DNA from: DASUFP01 sp036274495
Lineage (GTDB): Bacteria; Bacteroidota; Bacteroidia; AKYH767-A; OLB10
Direction of reading: 5' to 3'
Length of the DNA: 27,015 nt
Assembly (NCBI GenBank): GCA_036274495.1
Contig: DASUFP010000114.1
Coordinates: forward strand, 1 to 27,015
The stretch's first letter is position 1; every line of letters starts with the position of its first letter. The position numbers and the translations under genes were made by a program. This document shows, in pieces, positions 7,510 through 15,752 of the stretch. The notes under the pieces are model-generated. The model saw only the letters and a list, made by a program, of their open reading frames with translations. It searched no databases and was not told where the DNA came from.

Positions 7510-9462
7510 ATGATCAGCCGCACCAATTGCTTAGTTTTAATCCTGGCAGCATTTTTATCCTTCCCTGCTGCAGCCCAGAAGACCAAAACTCCCAAGAGCA
7601 AGACACCAAAAGCCGATGCTGCATATGAGATGGCCAATTATTCGGCTGCTGCTATGTCGTACATGAAGTATTATGGCAAACAAAAGTCAGCACCTGTAAA
7701 AGCCGAAATCGCTTATAAAGCAGGAGAGAGCTACCGAATGATGGGTAACTGGAAAGAAGCCAGCAACTGGTATGCAAAGTCGGTTAAAGACAATGATAAA
7801 AATCCTGATGCAGTTTGGCGGTATGCCGAGTCGCTACAAGCGACAGGCATGTACGATGAAGCTATTGCCCAATTTAACAGTTATCGTCAGCTGAATCCGG
7901 AAGATGCCAGAACAGCCGGTTCAATTGAGGCATGTACAAATGCACAGCAATGGAAAGATAAACCTACCCGTGCCGTAGTTGAAAATATGACGGCATTCAA
8001 CACCAAATATTTCGATTTCGCTCCTTCGCCTTCAAATGTTCCTAACGGTATCTTCTTTACGTCTTCCCGCATGGAAGCAACCGGCAATTCAAATGATGGC
8101 TGGTATGGCGAAAAATATTTTGATCTTTTTGGTGTGGCTATGGACAACAATGGCAAATGGAGCACACCAACTGCTGCCCCAACTCCTTTGAACAGTTCCG
8201 GATCAGACGGCGCTGCCTGCTGGGATGCCAAAACAAACACACTTTACTTTACACACTGTGAAAAAATAAAAGGTAAAGAAGGAATGTGCCGCATTATGAA
8301 ATCAGTTTACGCTGATTCTAAATGGAGTACTCCCGAGCCGCTTCCATTTGCTTCCGAAGATTACAACACAGGTCATCCTACTATTTCTGCCGATGGCTCC
8401 ACCATGTTCTTTTCATCTGACATGCCGGGAACACTTGGCGGTAAAGACATTTTCATGGTTCGCTGGGATGCCGCTACCAGCACCTGGGGCACACCTGTAA
8501 ATCTTGGCAGTTCCATCAACACTCCTAAAGATGAGATGTTCCCATATGCCTCTGCCGATAACAAGATATACTTCTCAAGCAATGGTCACGGTGGCATGGG
8601 CGGACTCGACATCTACTCTTCAATGGGCGATGGCGGCAGTTGGTCTGCTGCAATCAACTTAAAATCACCTATGAACTCACCCGGTGATGATTTCGGTATC
8701 ATGTTCGACTCACCAACCAGCGGCTTCCTTACATCTTCACGTGAAGGCGGACTTGGAGGCGATGATATTTATTCGTTCCGCATGCCTCCTCCTGTATTTA
8801 ATGTATCGGGACGTGTTTATGATACCGATACCAAAGAGAGTATTTCCGGTGCAACAGTTGAGCTGTTCGGAAGTGACGGAACTTCACTGAGTGTTAATAC
8901 AGGCGCAGATGGTATGTATACTTATGCATTGAAACCTGAAACAAAATATAAGGTCTCAGCTTCCTATACCGGCTACCTGACCAAGTTTCTGGAAGTTACT
9001 ACTGTAGGACTTGAAGATTCAAAAGACTTCGTTGGTGACTTCGACTTCCCATTGAAGTCTACAGCCAAACCAATCGAACTTCCTGAAATTTTCTACGATT
9101 TGGATAAAGCTACACTTCGTCCTGAATCTAAAAAGGAACTCGATGGCCTGATAAAAGTACTTGACGAAAATCCGACCATCACCATTCGCATCGAAGCACA
9201 CACCGATACCCGTGCCAGCGATCAATATAACATCGATCTTTCAAACCGTCGTGCTAAATCTGTGTTGGACTATCTTGTGAAGAATGGCGTTGACAAAGCG
9301 CGTCTCAGCTCTGTAGGATATGGCGAAAGCCGTCCTCGTATCTCTGACGATGAAATTGCTAAAATGGCAACCAACGAAGAGAAAGAAGCTGCTCACCAGA
9401 AAAACCGTCGTACCGAGTTCAGTGTGTTAAGCACCGACTTTGTACCTGCTAAAAAGAAATAG
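7510..9462 (+). CDS. OmpA-family protein with TPR, PD40 propeller and regulatory-like domain (PorE-like)
   Basis: This protein has 650 residues. A signal peptide of about 22 residues ends PAAAQ. Then come TPR repeats (about 35-150), a WD40/PD40 beta-propeller (about 168-425, with repeated FFSSDMPG, IYFSSNGHGGMGGLDIY and GGDDIYSF strands), a carboxypeptidase-regulatory-like domain (about 430-510) and a C-terminal OmpA peptidoglycan-binding domain (about 523-640). Asp566 (EAHTDTR) and Arg581 (LSNRRA) are the usual diaminopimelate contacts. This domain order is that of PorE, the T9SS component that tethers the system to peptidoglycan. Unlike PorE, no lipobox is seen. Many Bacteroidota also encode paralogues of this build beside PorP/SprF genes, but none is present here. 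It is expected in the periplasm, bound to the wall. A terminator follows. Confidence 0.88.
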   Translation: MISRTNCLVLILAAFLSFPAAAQKTKTPKSKTPKADAAYEMANYSAAAMSYMKYYGKQKSAPVKAEIAYKAGESYRMMGNWKEASNWYAKSVKDNDKNPDAVWRYAESLQATGMYDEAIAQFNSYRQLNPEDARTAGSIEACTNAQQWKDKPTRAVVENMTAFNTKYFDFAPSPSNVPNGIFFTSSRMEATGNSNDGWYGEKYFDLFGVAMDNNGKWSTPTAAPTPLNSSGSDGAACWDAKTNTLYFTHCEKIKGKEGMCRIMKSVYADSKWSTPEPLPFASEDYNTGHPTISADGSTMFFSSDMPGTLGGKDIFMVRWDAATSTWGTPVNLGSSINTPKDEMFPYASADNKIYFSSNGHGGMGGLDIYSSMGDGGSWSAAINLKSPMNSPGDDFGIMFDSPTSGFLTSSREGGLGGDDIYSFRMPPPVFNVSGRVYDTDTKESISGATVELFGSDGTSLSVNTGADGMYTYALKPETKYKVSASYTGYLTKFLEVTTVGLEDSKDFVGDFDFPLKSTAKPIELPEIFYDLDKATLRPESKKELDGLIKVLDENPTITIRIEAHTDTRASDQYNIDLSNRRAKSVLDYLVKNGVDKARLSSVGYGESRPRISDDEIAKMATNEEKEAAHQKNRRTEFSVLSTDFVPAKKK

Positions 9463-9481
9463 CAACCTGCTGCAAATTCCT

Positions 9482-9513
9482 GAAAGCATCCCGATGTACT
9501 TCGGGATGCTTTC
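9482..9513 (+). terminator. intrinsic terminator after the OmpA gene
   Basis: A perfect 13-bp stem, GAAAGCATCCCGA (9482-9494) with its complement (9501-9513), encloses a six-base loop. The trailing T content is modest (ATAGTTTAT), so it may be leaky. It starts 19 bases after the OmpA stop. The remaining 109 bases before purM show no clear promoter. Confidence 0.7.
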
Positions 9514-9622
9514 ATAGTTTATAAGTATACCTATTTTAGTTCGATTTTTGTTTTAGGTATTGTGAAGCTCAAATGTCAATACTGCAAATTATTTAATATA
9601 GTTATTTACCAACCGGCATCTC

Positions 9623-10816
9623 ATGGACACTACCCGTTACGGCAGCCGCGGCGTTTCATCTTCAAAAGAAGATGTACACAAGGCAATTGCTGCCATTGAC
9701 AAGGGACTCTTTCCAAAAGCATTTTGTAAGATTACTCCTGATCATCTTGCAAATGACTCCGATTACTGTACCATTATGCATGCGGATGGAGCAGGAACCA
9801 AATCATCATTGGCCTATGCCTACTGGAAAGAAACCGGTGATGCTTCTGTTTGGACGGGCATAGCTCAGGATGCAATTGTGATGAATCTGGATGACCTTCT
9901 CTGTGTTGGCGCAGTTGATTCAATCCTTTTGTCATCAACCATTGGTCGCAACAAAAGGCTGATACCGGGCGAAGTCATTGCAGCAATCATAAATGGTACT
10001 GAAGAACTGCTGGCCGGGTTGAGAAGTCATGGTATTAATATATGGTCAACCGGAGGTGAGACAGCAGACGTTGGTGATCTTGTCAGAACCCTTATTGTTG
10101 ATTCAACAGTAACCTGCAGGATGAAACGCTCTGATGTGATCAGCAATCATACCATACAAACCGGTGATGTTATAGTTGGATTAGCATCCTTCGGGCAATC
10201 ATTATATGAGACGGAATACAACGGGGGTATGGGAAGCAACGGCCTTACTTCTGCCCGGCATGATGTATTCGCCAAAACACTTGCTAAAAAGTATCCCGAA
10301 ACATTTGACAACGGAATCCCCAATGATCTTGTGTATTCCGGAAGCCGTAAACTTACCGACCTTATTGAAGTTACCGATCCCATTACCGGGAAATCGCAAC
10401 AGGTTACTGCCGGTAAATTGGTATTGTCTCCAACAAGAACGTATGCTCCGGTCATAAAAGAAATATTAAAATCCTATCGCGGACAAATTCACGGAATGGT
10501 TCACTGTTCAGGTGGTGGTCAAACCAAAGTGCTCCATTTTATTGAAAACCTCCACATTATCAAGGATAATTTGTTTGATGTGCCGACATTGTTTCAAATG
10601 ATTCAAACAGAATCAGGAACGCCATGGGAAGAGATGTATAAGGTGTTCAATATGGGACACAGAATGGAATTGTACATCCCTGAACAAATTGCACAGGATG
10701 TTATAAAAATTTCAGAATCCTTTCATATTCCTGCCAAAATCATCGGCAGGGTTGAATCAGCTCCATCGGCAAAACTGACAATATCCGGTAACTACGGAAC
10801 ATTTGAATACAAATAA
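9623..10816 (+). CDS. purM: phosphoribosylformylglycinamidine cyclo-ligase (AIR synthetase)
   Basis: This 397-residue enzyme closes the imidazole ring in purine synthesis, converting FGAM plus ATP to AIR. Family motifs include HADGAGTK (53-60), the DDLLCVGA segment (90-97) that builds the ATP site, and GGETADVGD (144-152). Length and the N-terminal DTTRYGSRGVSSSKEDV fit the Bacteroidota form, which is longer than the E. coli enzyme. It begins with ATG and is followed 35 bases later by prfA. With prfA and pyrF it forms a housekeeping cluster transcribed in one direction; two of the three serve nucleotide synthesis. Confidence 0.93.
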   Translation: MDTTRYGSRGVSSSKEDVHKAIAAIDKGLFPKAFCKITPDHLANDSDYCTIMHADGAGTKSSLAYAYWKETGDASVWTGIAQDAIVMNLDDLLCVGAVDSILLSSTIGRNKRLIPGEVIAAIINGTEELLAGLRSHGINIWSTGGETADVGDLVRTLIVDSTVTCRMKRSDVISNHTIQTGDVIVGLASFGQSLYETEYNGGMGSNGLTSARHDVFAKTLAKKYPETFDNGIPNDLVYSGSRKLTDLIEVTDPITGKSQQVTAGKLVLSPTRTYAPVIKEILKSYRGQIHGMVHCSGGGQTKVLHFIENLHIIKDNLFDVPTLFQMIQTESGTPWEEMYKVFNMGHRMELYIPEQIAQDVIKISESFHIPAKIIGRVESAPSAKLTISGNYGTFEYK

Positions 10817-10851
10817 AGCAGGATAACGGAATATTAAACAACTATTTTTAA

Positions 10852-11937
10852 ATGTCATCGCTCATAGATCAGTTGGAAGGTTTAAGTCACCGGTTTGAAG
10901 AAATCGGTAACCAGCTCAGTGATCCCGGTATTATTGCCGACCGCAAACGCTATAAAGCATTAAACAAATCATACCGCGATCTCGAAAAAGTTGTTGAAAC
11001 CTATAAAGAATATAAGCAGGTACTTGCAAATATCGATTCGGCCAAATACGTACTTACAAATGAAAAAGATGAGGAGTTTAAGGCGATGGCCCGGACTGAA
11101 CTCGAAGAGAATGAACCGGTACGTCTCGAACTGGAAGAAAAAATCAGATTACTCCTTGTTCCTGAAGATCCTGAAGATTATCGGAACGCCATTTTTGAAA
11201 TCAGAGCCGGAACCGGCGGCGATGAGGCAAGCATTTTTGTAGGTGATTTGTACCGGATGTATACCCGTTACCTCGAAGGAAAAGGATGGAAAGTGGAGCT
11301 GGTCGACTTCAATGATGGAAATACGGGAGGATATAAGGAGGTGATTTTTGAAGTTATTGCAGATGGAGCATACGGACATTTGAAATATGAGAGCGGTGTG
11401 CACAGGGTACAGCGGGTGCCTGAAACAGAAACGCAGGGTAGGGTACACACTTCAGCGGCAACAGTGGCCGTTCTGCCCGAAGCGGACGAATTTGATGAGG
11501 TTGAAATAAACCCGGCAGACCTGGAGTGGCAAACTGCCCGTTCAAGTGGTGCCGGCGGACAGAATGTAAACAAAGTAGAAACCAAAGTGCAGCTCACTCA
11601 CAAGCCATCGGGTTTAATGGTAACGTGTCAAATAGAGCGGTCACAGCATGGTAACCGAGCGAGAGCTCTGGCTATGCTTAAATCGAAATTGTTTGAAATA
11701 GAATACAACAAGCGTATGGAGGAAGTTTCTAAACGCCGGAAAACATTGGTAAGCACCGGCGACCGGTCTGCAAAAATCCGTACCTACAATTACCCGCAAA
11801 GCAGAGTGACAGATCACAGAATAGGCTTGTCGAGTTTCAACCTCCCTGCAGTAATGAATGGCGACATTGAGGAGTTTATAACCGCGCTCCAAAATGCAGA
11901 GAATGCTGAAAAAATGAAAGAGAATTCAATGGTTTAA
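10852..11937 (+). CDS. prfA: peptide chain release factor 1
   Basis: This 361-residue protein is the normal length for RF1. It recognises UAA and UAG on the ribosome and triggers peptide release. The codon-reading tripeptide of the PxT type is seen as Pro190-Glu-Thr192, which marks RF1; RF2 has SPF. The catalytic GGQ loop is at 235-237 within SSGAGGQNVNK, where the Gln is normally methylated by PrmC. An N-terminal coiled-coil domain occupies about 1-100. It sits 35 bases after purM and 47 before pyrF. Confidence 0.96.
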   Translation: MSSLIDQLEGLSHRFEEIGNQLSDPGIIADRKRYKALNKSYRDLEKVVETYKEYKQVLANIDSAKYVLTNEKDEEFKAMARTELEENEPVRLELEEKIRLLLVPEDPEDYRNAIFEIRAGTGGDEASIFVGDLYRMYTRYLEGKGWKVELVDFNDGNTGGYKEVIFEVIADGAYGHLKYESGVHRVQRVPETETQGRVHTSAATVAVLPEADEFDEVEINPADLEWQTARSSGAGGQNVNKVETKVQLTHKPSGLMVTCQIERSQHGNRARALAMLKSKLFEIEYNKRMEEVSKRRKTLVSTGDRSAKIRTYNYPQSRVTDHRIGLSSFNLPAVMNGDIEEFITALQNAENAEKMKENSMV

Positions 11938-11984
11938 TTTTATTTAGTTTTACATTATCAACCGCCTTTCGGCAGATAACAGAA

Positions 11985-12803
11985 ATGACACGCGAACAAC
12001 TGATTGGGCAGATAAAAAAGAAGCATAGTTTTTTGTGTATCGGACTGGATACCGATTTGTCCAAAATACCTCCTCATCTCAAAGATGCAGATGATCCGGT
12101 TTTTGAATTTAACCGTGAAATAATCGATGCCACTCACAGTTATTGCGTTGCCTACAAACCCAATCTGGCATTTTACGAAAGCCTGGGCCCCTCAGGGTGG
12201 ATCAGTCTTGAAAAAACCCTTGCTTACATACCTGAAGGTATTTTTACAATTGCCGATGCAAAGAGGGGAGACATTGGCAATACATCAGAAATGTACGCAC
12301 GGACATTTTTCGATTACTATAAATTTGATTCGGTAACTGTAGCCCCATATATGGGTGAGGATTCCGTTACGCCGTTTCTTAAAGCATCCGGTAAATGGGT
12401 GATATTACTTGCACTCACATCCAATAAGGGTGCTGCAGATTTTCAAATGGATACTTTAGATTCGGGAGTAAAGGTTTTTGAAAAAGTACTTCAGCAGGCA
12501 ACGTCATGGGGCAATGCATCCAATATGATGTTTGTGGCAGGAGCAACGCGCCCTGAAATGTTTAAGGAAATACGTGCAATTGTTCCCGACCATTTTTTGC
12601 TTGTTCCCGGAGTAGGTGCACAGGGAGGAAGCCTGACGGATGTTTGCAAATATGGTTTGAATAGTGATTGCGGTCTGCTTGTAAATGCATCCAGAAGTAT
12701 TATCTACGCGTCAAACGGCACTGATTTCGCGGCAAAGGCAGGCATTGAAGCAGCTGCCATGCAGCAGGAAATGAATGCTATTTTAAAACAAGCAGGCTTT
12801 TAA
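11985..12803 (+). CDS. pyrF: orotidine 5'-phosphate decarboxylase
   Basis: This 272-residue protein fits the longer bacterial type 2 subfamily. It decarboxylates OMP to UMP, the last step of de novo pyrimidine synthesis. The catalytic signature DAKRGDIGNT (91-100) holds Asp91, Lys93 and Asp96. FLCIGLDTD at 16-24 is the first strand of the TIM barrel, and LLVPGVGAQGG near the C-terminus is the phosphate-binding loop. It is the third gene of the purM-prfA-pyrF run. No strong terminator follows; a palindrome lies ten bases past the stop. Confidence 0.95.
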   Translation: MTREQLIGQIKKKHSFLCIGLDTDLSKIPPHLKDADDPVFEFNREIIDATHSYCVAYKPNLAFYESLGPSGWISLEKTLAYIPEGIFTIADAKRGDIGNTSEMYARTFFDYYKFDSVTVAPYMGEDSVTPFLKASGKWVILLALTSNKGAADFQMDTLDSGVKVFEKVLQQATSWGNASNMMFVAGATRPEMFKEIRAIVPDHFLLVPGVGAQGGSLTDVCKYGLNSDCGLLVNASRSIIYASNGTDFAAKAGIEAAAMQQEMNAILKQAGF

Positions 12804-12812
12804 CCTCCATCC

Positions 12813-12824
12813 GTAAACGTTTAC
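12813..12824. promoter_or_regulatory. perfect 12-bp palindrome, LacI-type operator-like
   Basis: GTAAACGTTTAC is perfectly self-complementary with a central CG step, the shape of LacI/GalR-family operators. It lies in the 126-base gap between pyrF and the DUF2851 start. It is bracketed by CCGT (12811-12814) and ACGG (12827-12830). Downstream, TATCTTTA at 12871-12878 is one base off the -7 consensus and may mark the promoter of the next gene, though TTG is lacking at the -33 position. A chance palindrome cannot be excluded. Confidence 0.35.
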
Positions 12825-12929
12825 AAACGGCTAATTTGTTAACGGTAGTTTTTTACCCCTTTTTCAATTGTATCTTTATTGAAATTTTCTGAGTGTATAC
12901 CATCCCTAACGGATGTTTTTCTTTTTACT

Positions 12930-14216
12930 ATGAATGAGGCTTTTTTATCCTTTATCTGGAAGTTCAGACTTTACCATCCGCACCTGATTTCTACATCAGG
13001 AGAACAAATAACAGTTGATTCAGCAGGAGAACAGCACAACAATTCGGGACCTGATTTTTTTAACGCCCGTATCCGAATCGGATCTACCCTATGGGCCGGA
13101 AATGTCGAGATTCATTCCCGGGCGTCGGACTGGTACCGGCACAGCCACCAACTCGACGACGCTTACACCAATGTTATTTTGCACGTGGTTTATGAAGCAG
13201 ATGCTGATATAATTCTTAATGATCAGCGGGTGGTTCCAACACTGGAACTGAAGGGATTTATGAAGCCGGAGGTACACAATCAATATTTTGAACTTGCTCG
13301 TTCAACAAATTCAATTCCGTGTTCGCATTCGTTATCAAATGTTCCGTCTATTACCGTTCAGACATGGCTCGACAGAATGCTTGTCGAGCGACTCGAACAA
13401 CGGGCTGATGCTATTCAGGAGGCACTTCATGTTTCCGGAAACGATTACGAACAGGCCTTTTATGAGATACTGGCCGGCGGATTTGGCTTTCATATTAATG
13501 CTTTGCCTTTTACAATGCTTACCCGTATTTTGCCATATAAATTACTCAGGAAACATGCGGGCGATATTCTCCTCTGCGAAGCTCTGGTTTACGGACAAGC
13601 CGGAATGTTGAATGAGTCTGCGGATGAAACCATTGAAGATGCCTATTTCCGTGAACTCAGATCACATTATAAATTTTTGTCCGGTAAATACAAGTTGCTT
13701 CCGCTTGACGCACATTTGTGGAAATTTTTGAGAATGCGTCCGGTAAATTTCCCTACCATCCGCTTATCTCAGTTTACGGAGTTAATTACGACACTTCCGG
13801 CTTTGTTCAGATCGTTTTTGGATGCCTCCTCTTCCAATGAATGCATGGAACTGCTGAATGTTAAGGCATCTGCTTATTGGGATACGCATTATGTCTTTGG
13901 AAAACCGGCTCCCGGAAGGCAGAAAAGACTCGGTCGTGAATCGGCTGTAGTACTTTTAATAAACACTGTTGCACCCTTTTTATTTATGTATGGTAAATGG
14001 TCGGGTGATGAATCCCATTGCAGGAAAGCCCTGGACCTCATTAGTGCTTTGCCCGCCGAAAAGAACCGGATAATTCAGGAATGGAAACTGGCAGGATTGA
14101 ATTGTACATCTGCTTACGACTCCCAGGCGGCTATTGGTTTATACAAAAACTACTGTATTAAAAAAAATTGCTTAATTTGCAGTATTGGAACGGCAATTTT
14201 AAGAAATTCCAAATGA
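12930..14216 (+). CDS. DUF2851 family protein with C-terminal cysteine cluster
   Basis: This is a 428-residue soluble protein. I recognise it as DUF2851, a Bacteroidota family of unknown function, from the N-terminal pattern FLSFIWKFRLY, NSGPDFFNARIRIG, GNVEIHSRASDWYRH and NVILHVVYEAD. Pro41-Asp42 followed by Glu60-Ile-His62 resembles the PD...ExK core of restriction-like nucleases, with His in place of Lys. The C-terminus holds Cys392, Cys409, Cys414 and Cys417 (C-X16-C-X4-C-X2-C), and Cys131 sits after the nuclease-like part. The start is ATG 12930. An in-frame TTG at 12879 would add 17 poorly fitting residues and overlap a promoter-like box. The stop overlaps the next start as ATGA, implying coupled translation. 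Nuclease activity is an inference only. Confidence 0.85.
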   Translation: MNEAFLSFIWKFRLYHPHLISTSGEQITVDSAGEQHNNSGPDFFNARIRIGSTLWAGNVEIHSRASDWYRHSHQLDDAYTNVILHVVYEADADIILNDQRVVPTLELKGFMKPEVHNQYFELARSTNSIPCSHSLSNVPSITVQTWLDRMLVERLEQRADAIQEALHVSGNDYEQAFYEILAGGFGFHINALPFTMLTRILPYKLLRKHAGDILLCEALVYGQAGMLNESADETIEDAYFRELRSHYKFLSGKYKLLPLDAHLWKFLRMRPVNFPTIRLSQFTELITTLPALFRSFLDASSSNECMELLNVKASAYWDTHYVFGKPAPGRQKRLGRESAVVLLINTVAPFLFMYGKWSGDESHCRKALDLISALPAEKNRIIQEWKLAGLNCTSAYDSQAAIGLYKNYCIKKNCLICSIGTAILRNSK

Positions 14217-14443
14217 CACTACTTATTGAAGATATAAAGGCCTGGTTTGAACGTCAGGCATTTGGTGTTTGCGATTGGTGGGGTGAAAAACTGAGTATTA
14301 AATCCAGTAATATTCGCCTGTTTTTCATCTATGCCTCATGCCTGACAGTAGGCTCACCTGTGATTATTTACATGATAATGGCCTTTGTGCTCAATTTGCG
14401 TAATATGACCAGGCGGCAAAGAGGCAGTGTATGGGATTTATAA
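14213..14443 (+). CDS. small PspC-domain membrane protein
   Basis: This 76-residue protein begins with an ATG that overlaps the DUF2851 stop (ATGA), so its translation is probably coupled. It has the PspC layout: an amphipathic N-terminus, FGVCDWWGEKLSIKSSNIRL (17-36), which matches the PspC pattern GV...W...ID...VRL, then a hydrophobic membrane span of about 20 residues (37-60) and a basic tail NLRNMTRRQRG. PspC proteins elsewhere sense or respond to envelope stress, but small stand-alone versions in Bacteroidota are uncharacterised. A TTG start at 14168 would give 91 residues. The ATG is preferred because of the overlap and the fit to the domain. Confidence 0.8.
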   Translation: MTLLIEDIKAWFERQAFGVCDWWGEKLSIKSSNIRLFFIYASCLTVGSPVIIYMIMAFVLNLRNMTRRQRGSVWDL

Positions 14444-14471
14444 ACCATTTCGCTAACACTCAAAATGTTAA

Positions 14472-14496
14472 CTGAATCCTTATATTCGGTTCGTTT
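14472..14496 (+). terminator. weak candidate terminator
   Basis: CTGAAT (14472-14477) pairs with ATTCGG (14484-14489), including one G-U, around a six-base loop. It is followed by TTCGTTTTTTCTTTT. The stem is short, but its position about 30 bases after the PspC gene suits the end of the purM-to-PspC run. The rest of the gap to 14642 shows nothing else I can identify. Confidence 0.35.
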
Positions 14497-14642
14497 TTTC
14501 TTTTGGGTCTGCATTCATAAGTAACCTCATCACTTTTCAATTTCAGAACCGGTTAGCCATGATAATTCATTTTATTTTGATCCGGAGCAAATTCGTATTT
14601 CGGTTCTGCATTTAGTATTTTCGGGATTCAAAATCAACAGCA

Positions 14643-15557
14643 TTGAAAATTCTAATTACCGGTTCTAATGGGTTATTGGGGCAAAAACTGGTTTACAATT
14701 TAGCCGGCAAATCCGATATAGAGCTGATCGCAACATCAAAAGGATCCAACAGGATAAAGTTAACGAAAGGGTACAGATATGTACCAATGGATATCACCAA
14801 TGAAGAAGAGGTGGTATCCATTATCCGTTCCGAAAGGCCCGAATGTATTATTCATACTGCTGCCATGACGAATGTGGATGCTTGCGAAAAAGATCAGGCC
14901 GGATGCGATCTGCTTAATGTTGACGCGGTTCGGTTTCTTTTAGAAGCCGCAACTCCTTTTGGAACACATTTTATTCATCTTTCGACAGATTTTGTTTTTG
15001 ATGGGATGAACGGACCTTACAGCGAAACGGATACTCCGAATCCTTCCGGTTATTATGCCCTTTCAAAATTAAAAAGCGAACAGCATGTCATGGAATCAGG
15101 TTTACCCTGGGCCATAGTCAGAACCATAATTATTTACGGAGTGGTGGACGATCTCCAACGTTCAAATCTCGTACTATGGACCAAGTCGTCACTTGAAAAG
15201 GGAAGTACCATAAACGTTATTACAGATCAGTTTCGCAGTCCAACCCTGGCTGAAGACCTTGCCCAAGCTTGCATAACGATTGCACTTCAAAAAGAAACAG
15301 GAATCTTCCACATCTGCGGCCCCGAAGAAGACCTCGACAGCATAATCAATTTAGCGTATGTGATTGCTGATTATTTCAAGCTGGATCGAACACTTATTCA
15401 TCCGGTAACAACAGCTGAACTCAATCAGCCGGCTAAAAGACCCCCGAAAACAGGATTTATTCTTACCAAAGCCAGAACCCGATTAGGCTATAAGCCACAC
15501 TCGCTGGTTGAAGGATTGAAAATAGTTGAACAACAACTGGAGCACAAGAAAAATTAA
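14643..15557 (+). CDS. RmlD-like NAD(P)-dependent sugar-nucleotide reductase (SDR family)
   Basis: This 304-residue protein has an extended-SDR Rossmann fold. The nucleotide-binding motif TGSNGLLG is at 6-13, the strand HLSTDFVFDG is at 112-121, and the catalytic YALSK (Tyr138, Lys142) follows. The pattern is that of RmlD/RfbD dTDP-4-dehydrorhamnose reductases, but no rmlA, rmlB or rmlC gene lies nearby, so the substrate is open. The start is TTG at 14643: the MKILITGSNG strand requires it, and a stop at 14613-14615 leaves no in-frame ATG upstream. It ends two bases before a convergent small gene, with no terminator visible between them. Confidence 0.85.
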   Translation: MKILITGSNGLLGQKLVYNLAGKSDIELIATSKGSNRIKLTKGYRYVPMDITNEEEVVSIIRSERPECIIHTAAMTNVDACEKDQAGCDLLNVDAVRFLLEAATPFGTHFIHLSTDFVFDGMNGPYSETDTPNPSGYYALSKLKSEQHVMESGLPWAIVRTIIIYGVVDDLQRSNLVLWTKSSLEKGSTINVITDQFRSPTLAEDLAQACITIALQKETGIFHICGPEEDLDSIINLAYVIADYFKLDRTLIHPVTTAELNQPAKRPPKTGFILTKARTRLGYKPHSLVEGLKIVEQQLEHKKN

Positions 15558-15559
15558 TT

Positions 15560-15730
15560 TCAGGTAGAAATTACCTTTGCTGTCGGATAGCGCTCTTTCC
15601 AGAATTTAAGCGCTTCCATTTTTCGGATAGTTATAGTAGTGCGTTCGTCAAGTTGCACTTTAATTAACTTGTCGGTTGCTTCTTGTTTCGTTTTTTTCTT
15701 TGCTTTAACAGCTCTTTTTACAGTTTTCAT
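15560..15730 (-). CDS. conserved-looking 56-residue basic protein
   Basis: A small gene with ATG at 15730 and TGA at 15560-15562. The N-terminal 23 residues are Lys-rich (MKTVKRAVKAKKKTKQE), followed by a compact sequence KVQLDERTTITIRKMEALKFWKERYPTAKVIS. That looks like a beta strand, a turn and a helix with the motif W-K-x-R-Y-P-x-A-K. I recall similar short Bacteroidota proteins with a KK-rich head and a VQLDxRTxITVR...WKERYPxAKVIS core, but no function. AAGGAA lies about 12 bases before the ATG. The codon usage and sensible sequence argue it is real. A 63-residue frame on the opposite strand (15639-15830) is hydrophobic nonsense and is rejected. Confidence 0.65.
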   Translation of the reverse strand: MKTVKRAVKAKKKTKQEATDKLIKVQLDERTTITIRKMEALKFWKERYPTAKVIST

Positions 15731-15752
15731 TTTTTTTCAGTTCCTTATAATT

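Noticed and set aside
12879..12929. Upstream TTG start extending the DUF2851 protein by 17 residues
   Set aside because: The extension directly abuts a promoter-like TATCTTTA box and does not resemble the family's N-terminus, which begins at the ATG at 12930.
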